A stretch of DNA of 64,000 nt from Marilutibacter penaei (GTDB lineage: Bacteria; Pseudomonadota; Gammaproteobacteria; Xanthomonadales; Xanthomonadaceae), in the NCBI RefSeq assembly GCF_014145395.1, contig NZ_JACHTE010000001.1, positions 480,727 to 544,726 on the forward strand. Reading direction: 5' to 3'. Position numbers and translations under genes: made by a program. The notes below the pieces were generated by a model. The model was not told where the DNA came from and made no database searches. It was given only the letters and a program-made list of their open reading frames with translations. Positions 1 to 8,871 of this stretch are shown piece by piece (the stretch's first letter is position 1; the number at the start of each line of letters is the position of its first letter).

Positions 1-604
1 CGACGTTCTCGACCCACTGCTTGCCGACCGCGGCGTCGAAGGTCCAGCTCGGCACGAATTCCCAGCTCGCGCCGAGGTCGAGCGCACTGCTGCCATCCGA
101 ATCCGGGATGCCGAACAGGTCGGTGACCGCGTAGGAGTACTTGGCCGACAGGAACGACCAGCCGAGCCCGAAGTAGACCTCGGTGGTATCCGCGCTGTTG
201 AAGCCGGACGGATAGTCGCCGGGGTACCAGTAGTAGATGGCACCGACGTCCCAGCCGAAGCCGCTGTCGCCGAAGTCCCCGCGGAACCCGAGGTAGCCGT
301 CCAGCTCGACCTGGCTGGAGATGTCCGGATCGGAATCCGACAGCCAGCTGATGCTGCTGCCCCAGCCGCCGACGTAGAACCCGCCGTCGGTCGCGTACTC
401 GATGCCGCCCTGCAGGGCCGGCTCCTCGTTGGTCTGCGTGATGCCCCGGAACAGGTAATCGCTGGTCAGCGTCACCGACCCCGACCACTCCCCGGCATGG
501 GCCTGGCCCATGCCCATCGCGACCAGCAGCGCCACGATGGCGGCCGGCGCCTTCCCCTTGCGGATCGAACCACGTGCTTTCTTGTTGTTGATGCTGGACG
601 ACAT
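1..604 (-). CDS. TorF-type putative porin (3' end outside window)
   Basis: Translating the minus strand from ATG 604 gives an open frame that runs off the left edge, about 201 residues. It begins with a basic N-terminus, a hydrophobic stretch and a signal-peptidase-like site (AHA, near residue 38). The mature part is rich in Gly, Trp and Tyr in alternating beta-strand patterns (SVTLTSDYLFRGITQTNEEP), typical of the TIGR02001/TorF family of small outer-membrane beta-barrels. A GAGGAG Shine-Dalgarno lies about 8 bases before the ATG. It is downstream of glnA on the same strand; relatives sit near glnA or glnK-amtB, which suggests a nitrogen-related role, but substrate and pore activity are unknown. 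The family assignment is by pattern recognition and the C-terminus cannot be seen. Confidence 0.85.
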   Translation of the reverse strand, partial: MSSSINNKKARGSIRKGKAPAAIVALLVAMGMGQAHAGEWSGSVTLTSDYLFRGITQTNEEPALQGGIEYATDGGFYVGGWGSSISWLSDSDPDISSQVELDGYLGFRGDFGDSGFGWDVGAIYYWYPGDYPSGFNSADTTEVYFGLGWSFLSAKYSYAVTDLFGIPDSDGSSALDLGASWEFVPSWTFDAAVGKQWVENV

Positions 605-826
605 GACGCGGGCTCCTCATAAGCGGTGGCCCCTCCCGTGGTCATTGCTTCGTTCGCATGCGCCGGCGGTCTGCGCGCCGTGCGCTTTCTCCGGGCCGCA
701 CGGGCCCGCGACGGACCTGGCCCGTCGTTTTTCGTCCTCCTGGTTGTCGGTGGATGCGGCCGCCCCCGCGGCCCGCGACCGGTGGCGGGACCGGGTCTGC
801 GTCCGGTTCACCGCCCCCGCAAACGA

Positions 827-853
827 CACGGCCGCATCAGTGATGCGGCCGTG
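827..853 (-). terminator. Hairpin after glnA
   Basis: A perfect 13-base inverted repeat (CACGGCCGCATCA / TGATGCGGCCGTG) lies about 10 bases downstream of the glnA stop. On the minus strand it is followed by TCGTTTG, a weakly U-rich tail. It probably ends the glnA transcript, so torF would need its own promoter in the otherwise empty 605-826 interval. Confidence 0.6.
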
Positions 854-862
854 CGGGTTGGA

Positions 863-2272
863 TCAGTTGGCGTAGTACAGCTGGTACTCGAGCGGGTGGG
901 TCGCCGCGCGGAACTGGGTGACCTCCTTCATCTTCATCGCGATGTAGCCGTCGATGAAGTCGTCGTCGAACACGCCGCCGGCCTTCAGGAAGTCGCGATC
1001 CTTGTCGAGCGCGTCCAGGGCCTGGTCGAGGCTGTGGCACACGGTCGGGATGTTCTTCTCTTCCTCCGGCGGCAGGTCGTACAGGTCCTTGTCGCTCGGC
1101 TCGCCCGGGTCGATCTGGTTCTTGATGCCGTCCAGGCCGGCCATCATCAGCGCGGCGAAGGTCAGGTAGCCCGACTGCACCGGATCCGGGAAGCGGAACT
1201 CGATGCGGCGCGCCTTGGGGTTGGACACGAACGGGATGCGGCAGCTCGCCGAGCGGTTGCGCGCCGAGTAGGCCAGCATCACCGGCGCTTCGAAGCCCGG
1301 CACCAGGCGCTTGTAGCTGTTGGTGCTGGCGTTGGTGAACGCGTTGATCGCGCGCGCGTGCTTGAACACGCCGCCGATGTACCACAGGGCCAGCTGGCTC
1401 AGGCCGCCGTAACCGTCGCCCGAGAACAGGTTCTTGCCGTCCTTCGCCAGCGACTGGTGCACGTGCATGCCGCTGCCGTTGTCGCCGACGATCGGCTTGG
1501 GCATGAAGGTCGCGGTCTTGCCGTTGCGGAAGGCGACGTTCTTGACGATGTACTTGAGCATCAGCAGCTCGTCGGCCTTCTTGACCAGCGAGTTGAACTT
1601 GGTGCCGATCTCGCACTGGCCGGCGTTCGCGACTTCATGGTGGTGCACCTCGACCTCGATGCCGACCTGCTCCAGGGTCTTGCACATCTCGGCGCGGATG
1701 TCGTGCAGCGAATCCACCGGGGCCACCGGGAAGTAGCCGCCCTTCACGCCCGGACGGTAGCCGCTGTTGCCGCCCTCGTACTCCTTGGCGGAGTTCCAGT
1801 GCGCCTCTTCCGAGTCGATGTGGAAGAAGGTGTGGCCCATCTCGTTGCCGTAGCGCACCGAGTCGAAGATGAAGAACTCGGGCTCGGGACCGAAGAAGGC
1901 TTCCTCGGCGATGCCGCTGGCCTTCAGGTAGGCCTCGGCGCGCTTGGCGACGCCGCGCGGGTCGCGCGAATACGCCTGCATGGTGGCCGGGTCGAGGATG
2001 TCGCAGGTCAGGACCAGGGTGGGATCGGCGGTGAACGGGTCGAGGTAGGCGGTGCTGGCATCGGGCAGCAGCACCATGTCGGACTCGTTGATGCCCTTCC
2101 ATCCGGTGATCGACGAGCCGTCGAACATCTTGCCGTCCTCGAACAGTGCGGCGTCGACGATCGACTTCGGATAGGTGACGTGATGCTGCACGCCCCTCAT
2201 GTCGGCGAAGCGCAGGTCGACGAATTCGACCTTGTGGTCCCGGATGAGCTTTTCGACGTTCTCGAGCGACAT
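863..2272 (-). CDS. glnA: Type I glutamine synthetase
   Basis: Makes glutamine from glutamate, ammonia and ATP and is the main ammonium-assimilating enzyme; the family forms a cytoplasmic dodecamer. The 469-residue length is exactly that of proteobacterial GSI-beta enzymes. Visible family signatures include the N-terminal beta-grasp start ([20 protein letters not shown]), the ATP-binding region with [17 protein letters not shown], and the adenylylation motif DLYDLPPEE near residue 397, whose tyrosine is the target of GlnE. The in-frame ORF extends further upstream, but ATG 2272 gives the canonical N-terminus. The promoter region carries a sigma-54 element and paired NtrC-like sites, so nitrogen-limitation control is expected. 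The LacI gene at 2511 is divergent. Confidence 0.98.
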   Translation of the reverse strand: MSLENVEKLIRDHKVEFVDLRFADMRGVQHHVTYPKSIVDAALFEDGKMFDGSSITGWKGINESDMVLLPDASTAYLDPFTADPTLVLTCDILDPATMQAYSRDPRGVAKRAEAYLKASGIAEEAFFGPEPEFFIFDSVRYGNEMGHTFFHIDSEEAHWNSAKEYEGGNSGYRPGVKGGYFPVAPVDSLHDIRAEMCKTLEQVGIEVEVHHHEVANAGQCEIGTKFNSLVKKADELLMLKYIVKNVAFRNGKTATFMPKPIVGDNGSGMHVHQSLAKDGKNLFSGDGYGGLSQLALWYIGGVFKHARAINAFTNASTNSYKRLVPGFEAPVMLAYSARNRSASCRIPFVSNPKARRIEFRFPDPVQSGYLTFAALMMAGLDGIKNQIDPGEPSDKDLYDLPPEEEKNIPTVCHSLDQALDALDKDRDFLKAGGVFDDDFIDGYIAMKMKEVTQFRAATHPLEYQLYYAN

Positions 2273-2313
2273 TGGATTTCGAACCTTGCGGGTGGGTTGG
2301 ATATCCACACTAT

Positions 2314-2330
2314 CGCAAGCCCCGTGCCAA
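2314..2330 (-). promoter_or_regulatory. Sigma-54 (-24/-12) promoter of glnA
   Basis: The minus strand reads TTGGCACGGGGCTTGCG, matching the RpoN consensus TGGCACG-N4-TTGC with the invariant GG and GC elements correctly spaced. It lies about 45 bases upstream of the glnA ATG, so transcription should start near 2303. The match is near perfect and fits the known dependence of glnA on RpoN and NtrC in Proteobacteria. Confidence 0.88.
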
Positions 2331-2391
2331 CCCGATGACGCGCGCAACCCCTTGATCCGAAAGGGAACGGTGTCGTCCGCAACCACGCAGC

Positions 2392-2406
2392 GCACGGGAA
2401 CGGTGC
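2392..2406. promoter_or_regulatory. Second, weaker NtrC-like enhancer site
   Basis: GCACGGGAACGGTGC keeps the outer GCAC and GGTGC arms of the NtrC box but has a divergent centre. Its centre is 32 bp, three helical turns, from that of the stronger site at 2424-2438. This is the spacing of the paired NtrC sites of E. coli glnA, and that spacing is the main support. Confidence 0.6.
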
Positions 2407-2423
2407 GGGTTCGCCACGGCGAC

Positions 2424-2438
2424 GCACCATATTGGTGC
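2424..2438. promoter_or_regulatory. NtrC enhancer site upstream of glnA
   Basis: GCACCATATTGGTGC is a near-perfect palindrome of the NtrC type (GCAC-N7-GTGC), centred about 128 bases upstream of the predicted sigma-54 start. It also lies about 80 bases upstream of the divergent LacI gene, so effects on that gene are conceivable but not indicated. Confidence 0.8.
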
Positions 2439-2510
2439 GCGCCGGCGTCCCGCCGGGACCCGCGCGGCACTCGATACACTGTCCCCCACCACAGCCAGGG
2501 GACGGTCCGG

Positions 2511-3542
2511 ATGGCCCGCAGGTCCAAGGTCACCTCCATCGACATCGCGCACCGTGCCGGCGTCTCGCAGGCCACGGTCTCGCGCGTGCTCAGCGGCAGC
2601 CCCCTGGTCAACGCCGACACCCGCAAGCGGGTGGAAGCGGCCGTGCGCGAGCTCAACTACAAGGTCGACCGCCACGCCTCCAGCCTGCGCACCCAGAGCT
2701 CGCGCACGCTGGCCCTGCTGCTGTTCGAGGACCCGACGCCGGACGACTCGCACATCAACCCGTTCTTCCTGTCGATGCTCGGCTCGATCACCCGCGCCTG
2801 CGCGCGGGCCGGTTACGACCTGCTGGTGTCGTTCCAGCAGCTGTCCGACGACTGGCATGCCGACTACGAGGACACCATGAAGGCCGACGGGCTGATCCTG
2901 CTCGGCTACGGCGACTACCTCGCCTATCGCGGAAAGCTCGAAGCGCTGGTGGAGCAGGGCACCCGCTTCGTGCGCTGGGGTGCGGTGCTGCCGGGCCAGC
3001 CCGGCGTGTCCATCGGCTGCGACAACCACCACGGCGGCCAACTGGTCGGCGAGCATCTCGCCTCGCTCGGGCGCCGCCGGATCGCCTTCCTCGGCGATGC
3101 CTCCAGCCACTACCCGGAGTTCTTCGACCGCTACCGCGGCTGCGACGCGGCCCTGGCGAAACGCGGCCTCGCGATGGACGCGGGCCTGCAGGTCGACGCG
3201 GTCAGTTCGGAAGAAGCCGGCCACGCCGCCGCGCGCACCCTGCTCGCGCGTGGCCTGCCCTTCGATGCCGTGTTCGCCGCCAGCGACCTGATCGCGATCG
3301 GCGCGCTGCGGGCGCTGGCCGAGGCTGGGCAGGACGTGCCCGGCCGCATCGCGGTCGCCGGCTTCGACGACATCCCGATGGCGCGCTTCGCCCAGCCGGC
3401 ACTGACCACGGTCTACCAGGACACCTCCCGGGCCGGCACGCTGCTGGTGGAATCGCTGCTGGCGCAGATCCGCGGCGAAGCGGTGGAGAGCACCACCCTG
3501 CCCGCCACGCTGGTGGTCAGGCGCTCCAGCGGCGCCGACTGA
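2511..3542 (+). CDS. LacI-family transcriptional regulator, probable maltose regulator
   Basis: A 343-residue LacI/GalR repressor. The N-terminal helix-turn-helix is clear ([20 protein letters not shown], residues about 9-28), followed by a hinge helix region and a periplasmic-binding-protein-like sensor domain with the usual C-terminal signature ([20 protein letters not shown]). ATG 2511 is chosen because AGGGGA precedes it and it gives the canonical HTH position; the frame is open further upstream across the glnA promoter. It directly precedes the amylase/transporter/glucosidase genes. Three nearby intergenic regions carry the same LacI-type palindrome (7071, 18811, 23151), so it is the likely MalR-type regulator of maltodextrin use. 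The ligand is not shown by the sequence. Confidence 0.9.
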   Translation: MARRSKVTSIDIAHRAGVSQATVSRVLSGSPLVNADTRKRVEAAVRELNYKVDRHASSLRTQSSRTLALLLFEDPTPDDSHINPFFLSMLGSITRACARAGYDLLVSFQQLSDDWHADYEDTMKADGLILLGYGDYLAYRGKLEALVEQGTRFVRWGAVLPGQPGVSIGCDNHHGGQLVGEHLASLGRRRIAFLGDASSHYPEFFDRYRGCDAALAKRGLAMDAGLQVDAVSSEEAGHAAARTLLARGLPFDAVFAASDLIAIGALRALAEAGQDVPGRIAVAGFDDIPMARFAQPALTTVYQDTSRAGTLLVESLLAQIRGEAVESTTLPATLVVRRSSGAD

Positions 3543-3557
3543 CCCGCCTGCGCCGTC

Positions 3558-3578
3558 CCGGGGCGTTTCGCGCCCCGG
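3558..3578. terminator. GC-rich hairpin between convergent genes
   Basis: CCGGGGCG and CGCCCCGG form a perfect 8-bp stem around a TTTCG loop, 15 bases after the LacI stop and between convergent genes. There is no T tract, so it is at best a weak or Rho-assisted terminator. Confidence 0.35.
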
Positions 3579-3628
3579 AGGCTCGGGCGCATGTCGTCTG
3601 GGGGCGTGTGCAGCCCCCGCCCCGGCCC

Positions 3629-3652
3629 AGGGTCCGGGCTAGGGTCCGGGCT
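3629..3652. repeat. Two tandem 12-bp copies across an amylase stop codon
   Basis: AGGGTCCGGGCT occurs twice head to tail. The stop codon of the minus-strand amylase (3639-3641) lies at the junction of the copies. Gain or loss of a unit would alter the C-terminal Pro-Glu-Pro-Gly-Pro tail. Confidence 0.7.
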
Positions 3653-5387
3653 CCGGTCCGCCGAGCCGGCCGGCCATCGCGGCGTCGAGGGCCCGCCGGA
3701 GGTCCTCGCGGCGCACCGGGGCATCAAGCCGCCACACCGCCACCCCATGCGCCGGCACCGTGTCGACCAGGGTGCCGCCCGCGTCGATCGCACGGACCTC
3801 CCCGGACAGCGCCGCCCGCCACTCGCCGGCCTGCAGCCAGCGCGAGACCTCGAACGTCGCCGGCGCGTCGCCCTTGTTCAGCAGCACCAGCGCGAGCTGG
3901 GCAACGTCGCCGTCCTGCAGGACGCGGTAGAACACGGCGCGGTCGCCCTGCATCTCGACGTCCAGCTGCAAGCCCCGCTGCAGCGCCGGCGTCGACGCGC
4001 GCACCCGCGCGATGCGCTGCAGGGCGTCGTGGATCGGGTTCCCGGGCGCGGCGTCGATCCGCGCCTGCCCGAAATAGTTGCGGTTGCCTTCGTGCTCGGC
4101 GGCACCGCGCATGAAGCCCACTTCCGAGCCCTGGTAGACGACCGGGATGCCGCGCGCGGTGAACAGGAAGTTGTGCGCGTCGATGAAGCCTTCATCGCTC
4201 GCGTCCATCCGCGGCATGTCGTGGTTGTCGTAGAAGGTCATCAGCTCGTACGGGTTCGCGTAGGGCCCGTCGACCAGGTACAGCCGCTCGGCGATGCGCC
4301 CATAGCCGAGGCGCGGGCGGCCGAACACGTCGGCGATGCGCTCCTTGAGCGGGAAATCCAGCACGCTGACCGCGCCGTTGTCGGCCCAGGTGAACGGCGC
4401 GATGTTCCCGGCCTCGTGGTCGAAGGCCTCGCCGAACATGAAGAACCCGGGATGGTCCGCGCGGATGCAATCGCTGAACCGTTTCCAGAATGTCAGCGGC
4501 ACGTGGCGGATGGTGTCGATGCGGAACGCCGCCGCGCCCTGGTCGATCCACTGCGAATAGGCCCGGCAGAAATAGTCGAGGACGGCGGGATTCGTGTCGT
4601 CGTTGTTCGACAGTTGGGCCAGGTCGGGCTCGGTGTGGAAGAAGCGGTGCAGCGGGTTGTTCGCCGGGTCGAGTTCCGCCGGCGCGAGGTTCTGGTGGTC
4701 GGCGATCAGGCGGCCGTCGACGTCGTGGATCTCGCCGAACTTCGGCTGGTCCACCGGCATGGTGAAGGACGGCGAACCGTGGTTGACGACGATGTCGAGC
4801 ACGGTCTTGAGCCCCTGCGCCCGGAGGCCGTCAGTGAGCGCGGCGAAATCCAGGCCGGGGCTGGGCAGGTGTTCGTCGAGGCGGAAGAAATCCACGCCCC
4901 AGTAGCCGTGGTAGCCGGTCTTGCCGCGATCCTTGAAGAACGCGTCGGACCCGATCGGGTCGCCGCCGGTGAATGCCTCGTCGGGATTGTCGACGATCGG
5001 CGTGAGCCAGACCGCGCCGAACCCCATGTCGGCGATGTAACCGGCGTTGTCGAGCAGGCCGCGGAAGTCGCCGCCGAGGTAGCCGATGTTGGCGCCGTTG
5101 GCCTTTGGACCGGGCACCGGCCGGTCGAAGGTATGCAGCGCCGGATCGGCGCCGCCCTGCCCGCGCTGGTCGTTGCCCGGATCGCCGTTGACGAAACGGT
5201 CGGTCATCACGAAGTAGACCGCGTCCGACGCGAACGGCTCCAGCGTGCCGTAGTACGACGGGCGCAGCGTGGCGGGCGGCAGCGTCGCGTCGTTCCCGGC
5301 ACCGATGCCGGCGCGTGGCGTCGTTGCACAGGCGGCGAGCAGGGCCGTGGCCAGCGCCGCCAGTACGAGGGGAATGCCGCGGATCAT
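3639..5387 (-). CDS. GH13 alpha-amylase family lipoprotein
   Basis: A 582-residue glycoside hydrolase family 13 enzyme acting on alpha-1,4-glucans. The N-terminus is a lipoprotein signal ending in the lipobox LAAC (Cys20), so it should sit on a periplasmic-side or surface membrane. The four GH13 blocks are present: DIVVNH (198-203), FRIDTIRH with nucleophile Asp291, FGEAFD with acid/base Glu320, and YDNHD with Asp390. The start ATG overlaps the stop of the upstream transporter gene as ATGA, so the two are translationally coupled in one operon. It would cut maltodextrins outside the cytoplasm. It is separate from the second amylase at 16046. A more specific subfamily, such as neopullulanase-like or cyclomaltodextrinase-like, cannot be excluded. 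Confidence 0.93.
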   Translation of the reverse strand: MIRGIPLVLAALATALLAACATTPRAGIGAGNDATLPPATLRPSYYGTLEPFASDAVYFVMTDRFVNGDPGNDQRGQGGADPALHTFDRPVPGPKANGANIGYLGGDFRGLLDNAGYIADMGFGAVWLTPIVDNPDEAFTGGDPIGSDAFFKDRGKTGYHGYWGVDFFRLDEHLPSPGLDFAALTDGLRAQGLKTVLDIVVNHGSPSFTMPVDQPKFGEIHDVDGRLIADHQNLAPAELDPANNPLHRFFHTEPDLAQLSNNDDTNPAVLDYFCRAYSQWIDQGAAAFRIDTIRHVPLTFWKRFSDCIRADHPGFFMFGEAFDHEAGNIAPFTWADNGAVSVLDFPLKERIADVFGRPRLGYGRIAERLYLVDGPYANPYELMTFYDNHDMPRMDASDEGFIDAHNFLFTARGIPVVYQGSEVGFMRGAAEHEGNRNYFGQARIDAAPGNPIHDALQRIARVRASTPALQRGLQLDVEMQGDRAVFYRVLQDGDVAQLALVLLNKGDAPATFEVSRWLQAGEWRAALSGEVRAIDAGGTLVDTVPAHGVAVWRLDAPVRREDLRRALDAAMAGRLGGPEPGP

Positions 5388-6922
5388 CGGGCGGCCTCCG
5401 CGGCAGCGTCGAGGGGCCGGACGCGATCGGCGGGCTCGCGCACGCGCATCACGCACAGGCCCGCGACCAGCAGGCTGATGCCGCCGATCGCCAGCGCGTT
5501 GACCGGTGCGTTGCCGAGGAACTGCTTCAGCAGGAAGCCCAGCAGGCTCGCCGCGACCAGCTGCGGGATCACGATGAAGAAGTTGAAGATGCCCATGTAC
5601 ACACCCATCTTGGCCGCCGGCAGGCTGTCCGACAGCATCGCGTAGGGCAGCGACAGGATCGATGCCCAGGCGAAACCCACGCCGACCATCGACAGCAGCA
5701 GCCAGTGCGGATCGCGGAACCCCAGGAAGGACAGCAGGCCCAGCCCGCCGAGCGCGAGGTTGACGAGGTGGCTGGTCCGCAGGCCCCACCACCGCACCAT
5801 CAGCGGGATCACGATCGCCGCCAGCGCGGCGAAGCCGTTATAGGCGGCGAACAGCACGCCCACCCAGTTGGCACCCGCGTTGTAGGCCGCGGAAGCGGTA
5901 TCGGTACTGCCGAAATGCACTTCGGTGACCGCACCGGTGGTGTAGATCCACATCGCGAACAGCGCGAACCACGAGAAGAACTGCACCACCGCGAGCTGGC
6001 GCATCGCGACCGGCATCTGCTGCAGGTCGGTCATCACGGTCATGAAGCCGCCCAGCGCGGCGTCACGACCGGTGCGCGCGGCAACGATCAGCAGCAGCGC
6101 GCCATACACCGCCAGACCGCCGGCCAGCAGGTACAGCTGCCGATCCAGTGAAGCGAGTGCGATGGCCACCACGCCGGCAAGACCGGCGAGCAGCCAGCCG
6201 AGGCCCAGCCGCCGCGTGCGCTCGACATCGAGCGGGCGTCGCTCGATCGGCGGCGCCTCGTCCCAGGCCGACAGGCGCTCCGGCGGATACTCGCGCGTGC
6301 TGACGATCGTCCAGCCGACCGCAAGCAGCAGCACCACGCCGCCGGCATAGAACGCGTAGCGCACCGTGGGCGGCACTTCGCCCGGCGCCGCGGTGTTCGC
6401 GACGCCAAGCTGTTCCAGGATGAAGGGCAGCAGGCTCGCCACCACCGCGCCAACGCCGATGAAGAAGCTCTGCATCGCGTAGCCGCTGGCGCGCTGGCGC
6501 ACCGGCAGCTGGTCGCCGACGAACGCGCGGAATGGCTCCATCGAGATGTTGATGGACGCATCGAGGATCCACAGCGTGCCCGCGGCGATCCACAGGGCAG
6601 GCGAGTTCGGCATCACGAACAGGGCCAGCGTGGACAGCACCGCACCGATGAGGAAGTAGGGACGCCTGCGTCCCAGGCCGGTCCACGTGCGGTCGGACAG
6701 GTAGCCGACGATGGGCTGCACGATCAGCCCGGTGAGCGGCGCGGCGATCCACAGCATCGGGATCTGGTCCATCTCCGCGCCCAGCGTCTGGAAAATGCGG
6801 CTGGCGTTGGCGTTCTGCAGGGCGAAGCCGAACTGGATGCCGAGGAAGCCGAAACACATGTTCCAGATCTGCCAGAAGCTGAGTTCCGGCTTGCGGGCGG
6901 GGGGCGGCGAAGTCGAGGTCAT
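5384..6922 (-). CDS. MFS sugar transporter, probable maltose/maltodextrin permease
   Basis: A 512-residue inner-membrane protein of the glycoside-pentoside-hexuronide/sucrose-type MFS group. About 12 hydrophobic segments are visible, with family features near the N-terminus (SFWQIWNMCFGFLGIQFGFALQ) and an MFS loop motif (GYLSDRTWTGLGRRRPYFLIG, about residues 85-105). It likely imports maltose or short maltodextrins into the cytoplasm, where the alpha-glucosidase next door can cut them. It is the first gene of the operon with the downstream amylase (4-bp overlap). A LacI-type operator at 7071-7086 lies in the divergent promoter region. ATG 6922 is chosen because it gives the family N-terminus; in-frame codons further upstream would add a non-family leader. 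Confidence 0.9.
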   Translation of the reverse strand: MTSTSPPPARKPELSFWQIWNMCFGFLGIQFGFALQNANASRIFQTLGAEMDQIPMLWIAAPLTGLIVQPIVGYLSDRTWTGLGRRRPYFLIGAVLSTLALFVMPNSPALWIAAGTLWILDASINISMEPFRAFVGDQLPVRQRASGYAMQSFFIGVGAVVASLLPFILEQLGVANTAAPGEVPPTVRYAFYAGGVVLLLAVGWTIVSTREYPPERLSAWDEAPPIERRPLDVERTRRLGLGWLLAGLAGVVAIALASLDRQLYLLAGGLAVYGALLLIVAARTGRDAALGGFMTVMTDLQQMPVAMRQLAVVQFFSWFALFAMWIYTTGAVTEVHFGSTDTASAAYNAGANWVGVLFAAYNGFAALAAIVIPLMVRWWGLRTSHLVNLALGGLGLLSFLGFRDPHWLLLSMVGVGFAWASILSLPYAMLSDSLPAAKMGVYMGIFNFFIVIPQLVAASLLGFLLKQFLGNAPVNALAIGGISLLVAGLCVMRVREPADRVRPLDAAAEAAR

Positions 6923-7070
6923 GCGGTCGTCCGTTGGGCCGTGCGCGTGCACGGCAGGTATCGATGCGGACGCATCCCTCCCCGGGACCCGACGCATGGA
7001 ACGGCCTGCCGCCAAGGCTGGCAAAGCCACGGCCGCATCCTAGTGGCGCATCGCAGTGCAGCATGGCGTC

Positions 7071-7086
7071 GTGCAAACGTATTCAC
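7071..7086. promoter_or_regulatory. LacI-type operator (maltose regulon), site 1
   Basis: GTGCAAACGTATTCAC is an imperfect palindrome around a central ACGT. Read on the other strand it is TGAATACGTTTGCA at the core, nearly the same as the sites at 18811 and 23151. It lies between the divergent transporter-amylase and alpha-glucosidase-GH97 operons, so it could control both. Confidence 0.7.
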
Positions 7087-7169
7087 GCCCGCACGGGCCG
7101 GATCGCGCATCGCAAGGGGCGTGTCCCGTGGAATAGTGGCCTCCCGGAAAGGACAGCGTGGGGACCGGA

Positions 7170-8798
7170 ATGAACATGGCTTCCTGGTGGCATGGCGCGG
7201 TGATCTACCAGATCTACCCGCGCAGCTTCCTCGACACCAATGGCGATGGCGTGGGCGACCTGCCGGGCATCACCGGCAAGCTCGACTACATCGCCCGCCT
7301 CGGCGTGGACGCCATCTGGATTTCCCCGTTCTTCAGGTCGCCGATGGCCGACTTCGGCTACGACATCGCCGACTACCGCGACGTCGACCCGCTGTTCGGC
7401 ACGCTGGACGACTTCGACCGCCTGCTCGCGAAGGCGCATTCGCTCGGCATCAAGGTGATGATCGACCAGGTGCTCAGCCACACCTCGGCGGAGCACGCGT
7501 GGTTCCAGCAGAGCCGCCAGGACCGCGACAACGACAAGGCCGACTGGTACGTCTGGGCCGACCCGCGCGAGGACGGCACCCCGCCGAACAACTGGCTGTC
7601 GCTGTTCGGCGGCGTGGCCTGGCAGTGGGAGCCGCGGCGCGAACAGTACTACCTGCACAACTTCCTGACCTCGCAGCCGGACCTCAACTTCCACTGCGCG
7701 GCGGTGCGCGAGGCGACGCTCGACAACGTCGCGTTCTGGCTGGACCGCGGCGTCGACGGCCTGCGCCTGGACGCGATCAATTTCTGCTACCACGACGTGC
7801 AACTGCGCGACAACCCGCCCAAGCCGCCGCACCTGCGGGTGGGCCGCGGCTTCAGCGCGGACAATCCGTACGCCTACCAGTACCACTACTACAACAACAC
7901 CCAGCCGGAGACGCTGGAGTTCATGGAACGCCTGCGCGCGCTGATGGACCGCTACGAGGACGTCGCCGCGCTGGGCGAGTTCTCCTCCGAGGACTCGCTG
8001 GCGACGATGGCCGAGTACGTCGGCGACACGCGCCTGCACATGGGCTACAGCTTCGAGCTGCTGACCGAGGACTTCAGCGTCGACTACATCCGCGGCACGG
8101 TCGAGAACCTGGAGGCGAAGATGCCGCACGGCTGGCCGTGCTGGGCGATCTCCAACCACGACGTCGAACGCGCGGTCTCGCGCTGGGGCGGCGACGACGC
8201 CTCCGACACCCTGGCCGCGCAGCTGGTCGCGCTGGTCTGTTCGCTGCGCGGCTCGGTGTGCCTGTACCAGGGCGAAGAGCTGGGCCTGCCGGAAGCGGAG
8301 GTGCCGTTCGAGGCGCTGCGCGATCCCTACGGCATTTCGTTCTGGCCGAACTTCAAGGGCCGCGACGGCTGCCGCACGCCGCTGCCGTGGACCGACGCGC
8401 CGCTGGCCGGCTTCTCCGACGCCACCCCGTGGCTGCCGATCCCCGACGACCACCGCCTGCGCAGCATCCAGGCGCAGGAAGCCGACGGCGGCTCGGTGCT
8501 GCAGGCCACGCGCCGCTTCCTGCGCTGGCGCAAGGCCCAGCCAGCGCTGGTGCACGGCGACATCCGCTTCCTCGACAGCCACGAACCGGTGCTCGCCTTC
8601 CTCCGCCACCATGGCGACACGCGCCTGCTGGTGGCCTTCAATCTGTCCGCCACCCCGGTCGACTGGCGCCTGCCCGCCGAGCTGCGTGACACCGGCGCGA
8701 CGCCGGTCGCGCTCGACGATCACGGCCTGCTCGCCGGCGTGCTTTCCGGCGACGGGATCCGCTTGCCCGGGCGCGGCAGTTTCTTCGCCCGGCTGTAG
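7170..8798 (+). CDS. GH13 alpha-glucosidase
   Basis: A 542-residue oligo-alpha-glucosidase of the GH13 subfamily that hydrolyses terminal glucose from maltose and short maltodextrins. The N-terminus is typical (WWHGAVIYQIYPRSFLDTNG) with no signal peptide, so it is cytoplasmic. Catalytic residues: nucleophile Asp201 in DGLRLDAINF, acid/base Glu270 in ALGEFSSED, and Asp331 in SNHD. The residue after the nucleophile is Ala, not the Val found in alpha-1,6-preferring relatives, which argues for alpha-1,4 specificity. Starts GTG 7158, ATG 7170 and ATG 7176 are all plausible with purine-rich leaders; ATG 7170 follows GGGGA. GH97 follows 73 bases later on the same strand. Confidence 0.93.
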   Translation: MNMASWWHGAVIYQIYPRSFLDTNGDGVGDLPGITGKLDYIARLGVDAIWISPFFRSPMADFGYDIADYRDVDPLFGTLDDFDRLLAKAHSLGIKVMIDQVLSHTSAEHAWFQQSRQDRDNDKADWYVWADPREDGTPPNNWLSLFGGVAWQWEPRREQYYLHNFLTSQPDLNFHCAAVREATLDNVAFWLDRGVDGLRLDAINFCYHDVQLRDNPPKPPHLRVGRGFSADNPYAYQYHYYNNTQPETLEFMERLRALMDRYEDVAALGEFSSEDSLATMAEYVGDTRLHMGYSFELLTEDFSVDYIRGTVENLEAKMPHGWPCWAISNHDVERAVSRWGGDDASDTLAAQLVALVCSLRGSVCLYQGEELGLPEAEVPFEALRDPYGISFWPNFKGRDGCRTPLPWTDAPLAGFSDATPWLPIPDDHRLRSIQAQEADGGSVLQATRRFLRWRKAQPALVHGDIRFLDSHEPVLAFLRHHGDTRLLVAFNLSATPVDWRLPAELRDTGATPVALDDHGLLAGVLSGDGIRLPGRGSFFARL

Positions 8799-8871
8799 CC
8801 GCGCGCCTGCCGTCGCACGCGGGGCCGGTACGCCGCCCCCGCACGTCCACGCCCTCCACCGGATCAACGCC

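Noticed and set aside
626..2338. 570-codon plus-strand open frame opposite glnA
   Set aside because: Complementary to glnA with its strong sigma-54 promoter; composition is that of a shadow frame.
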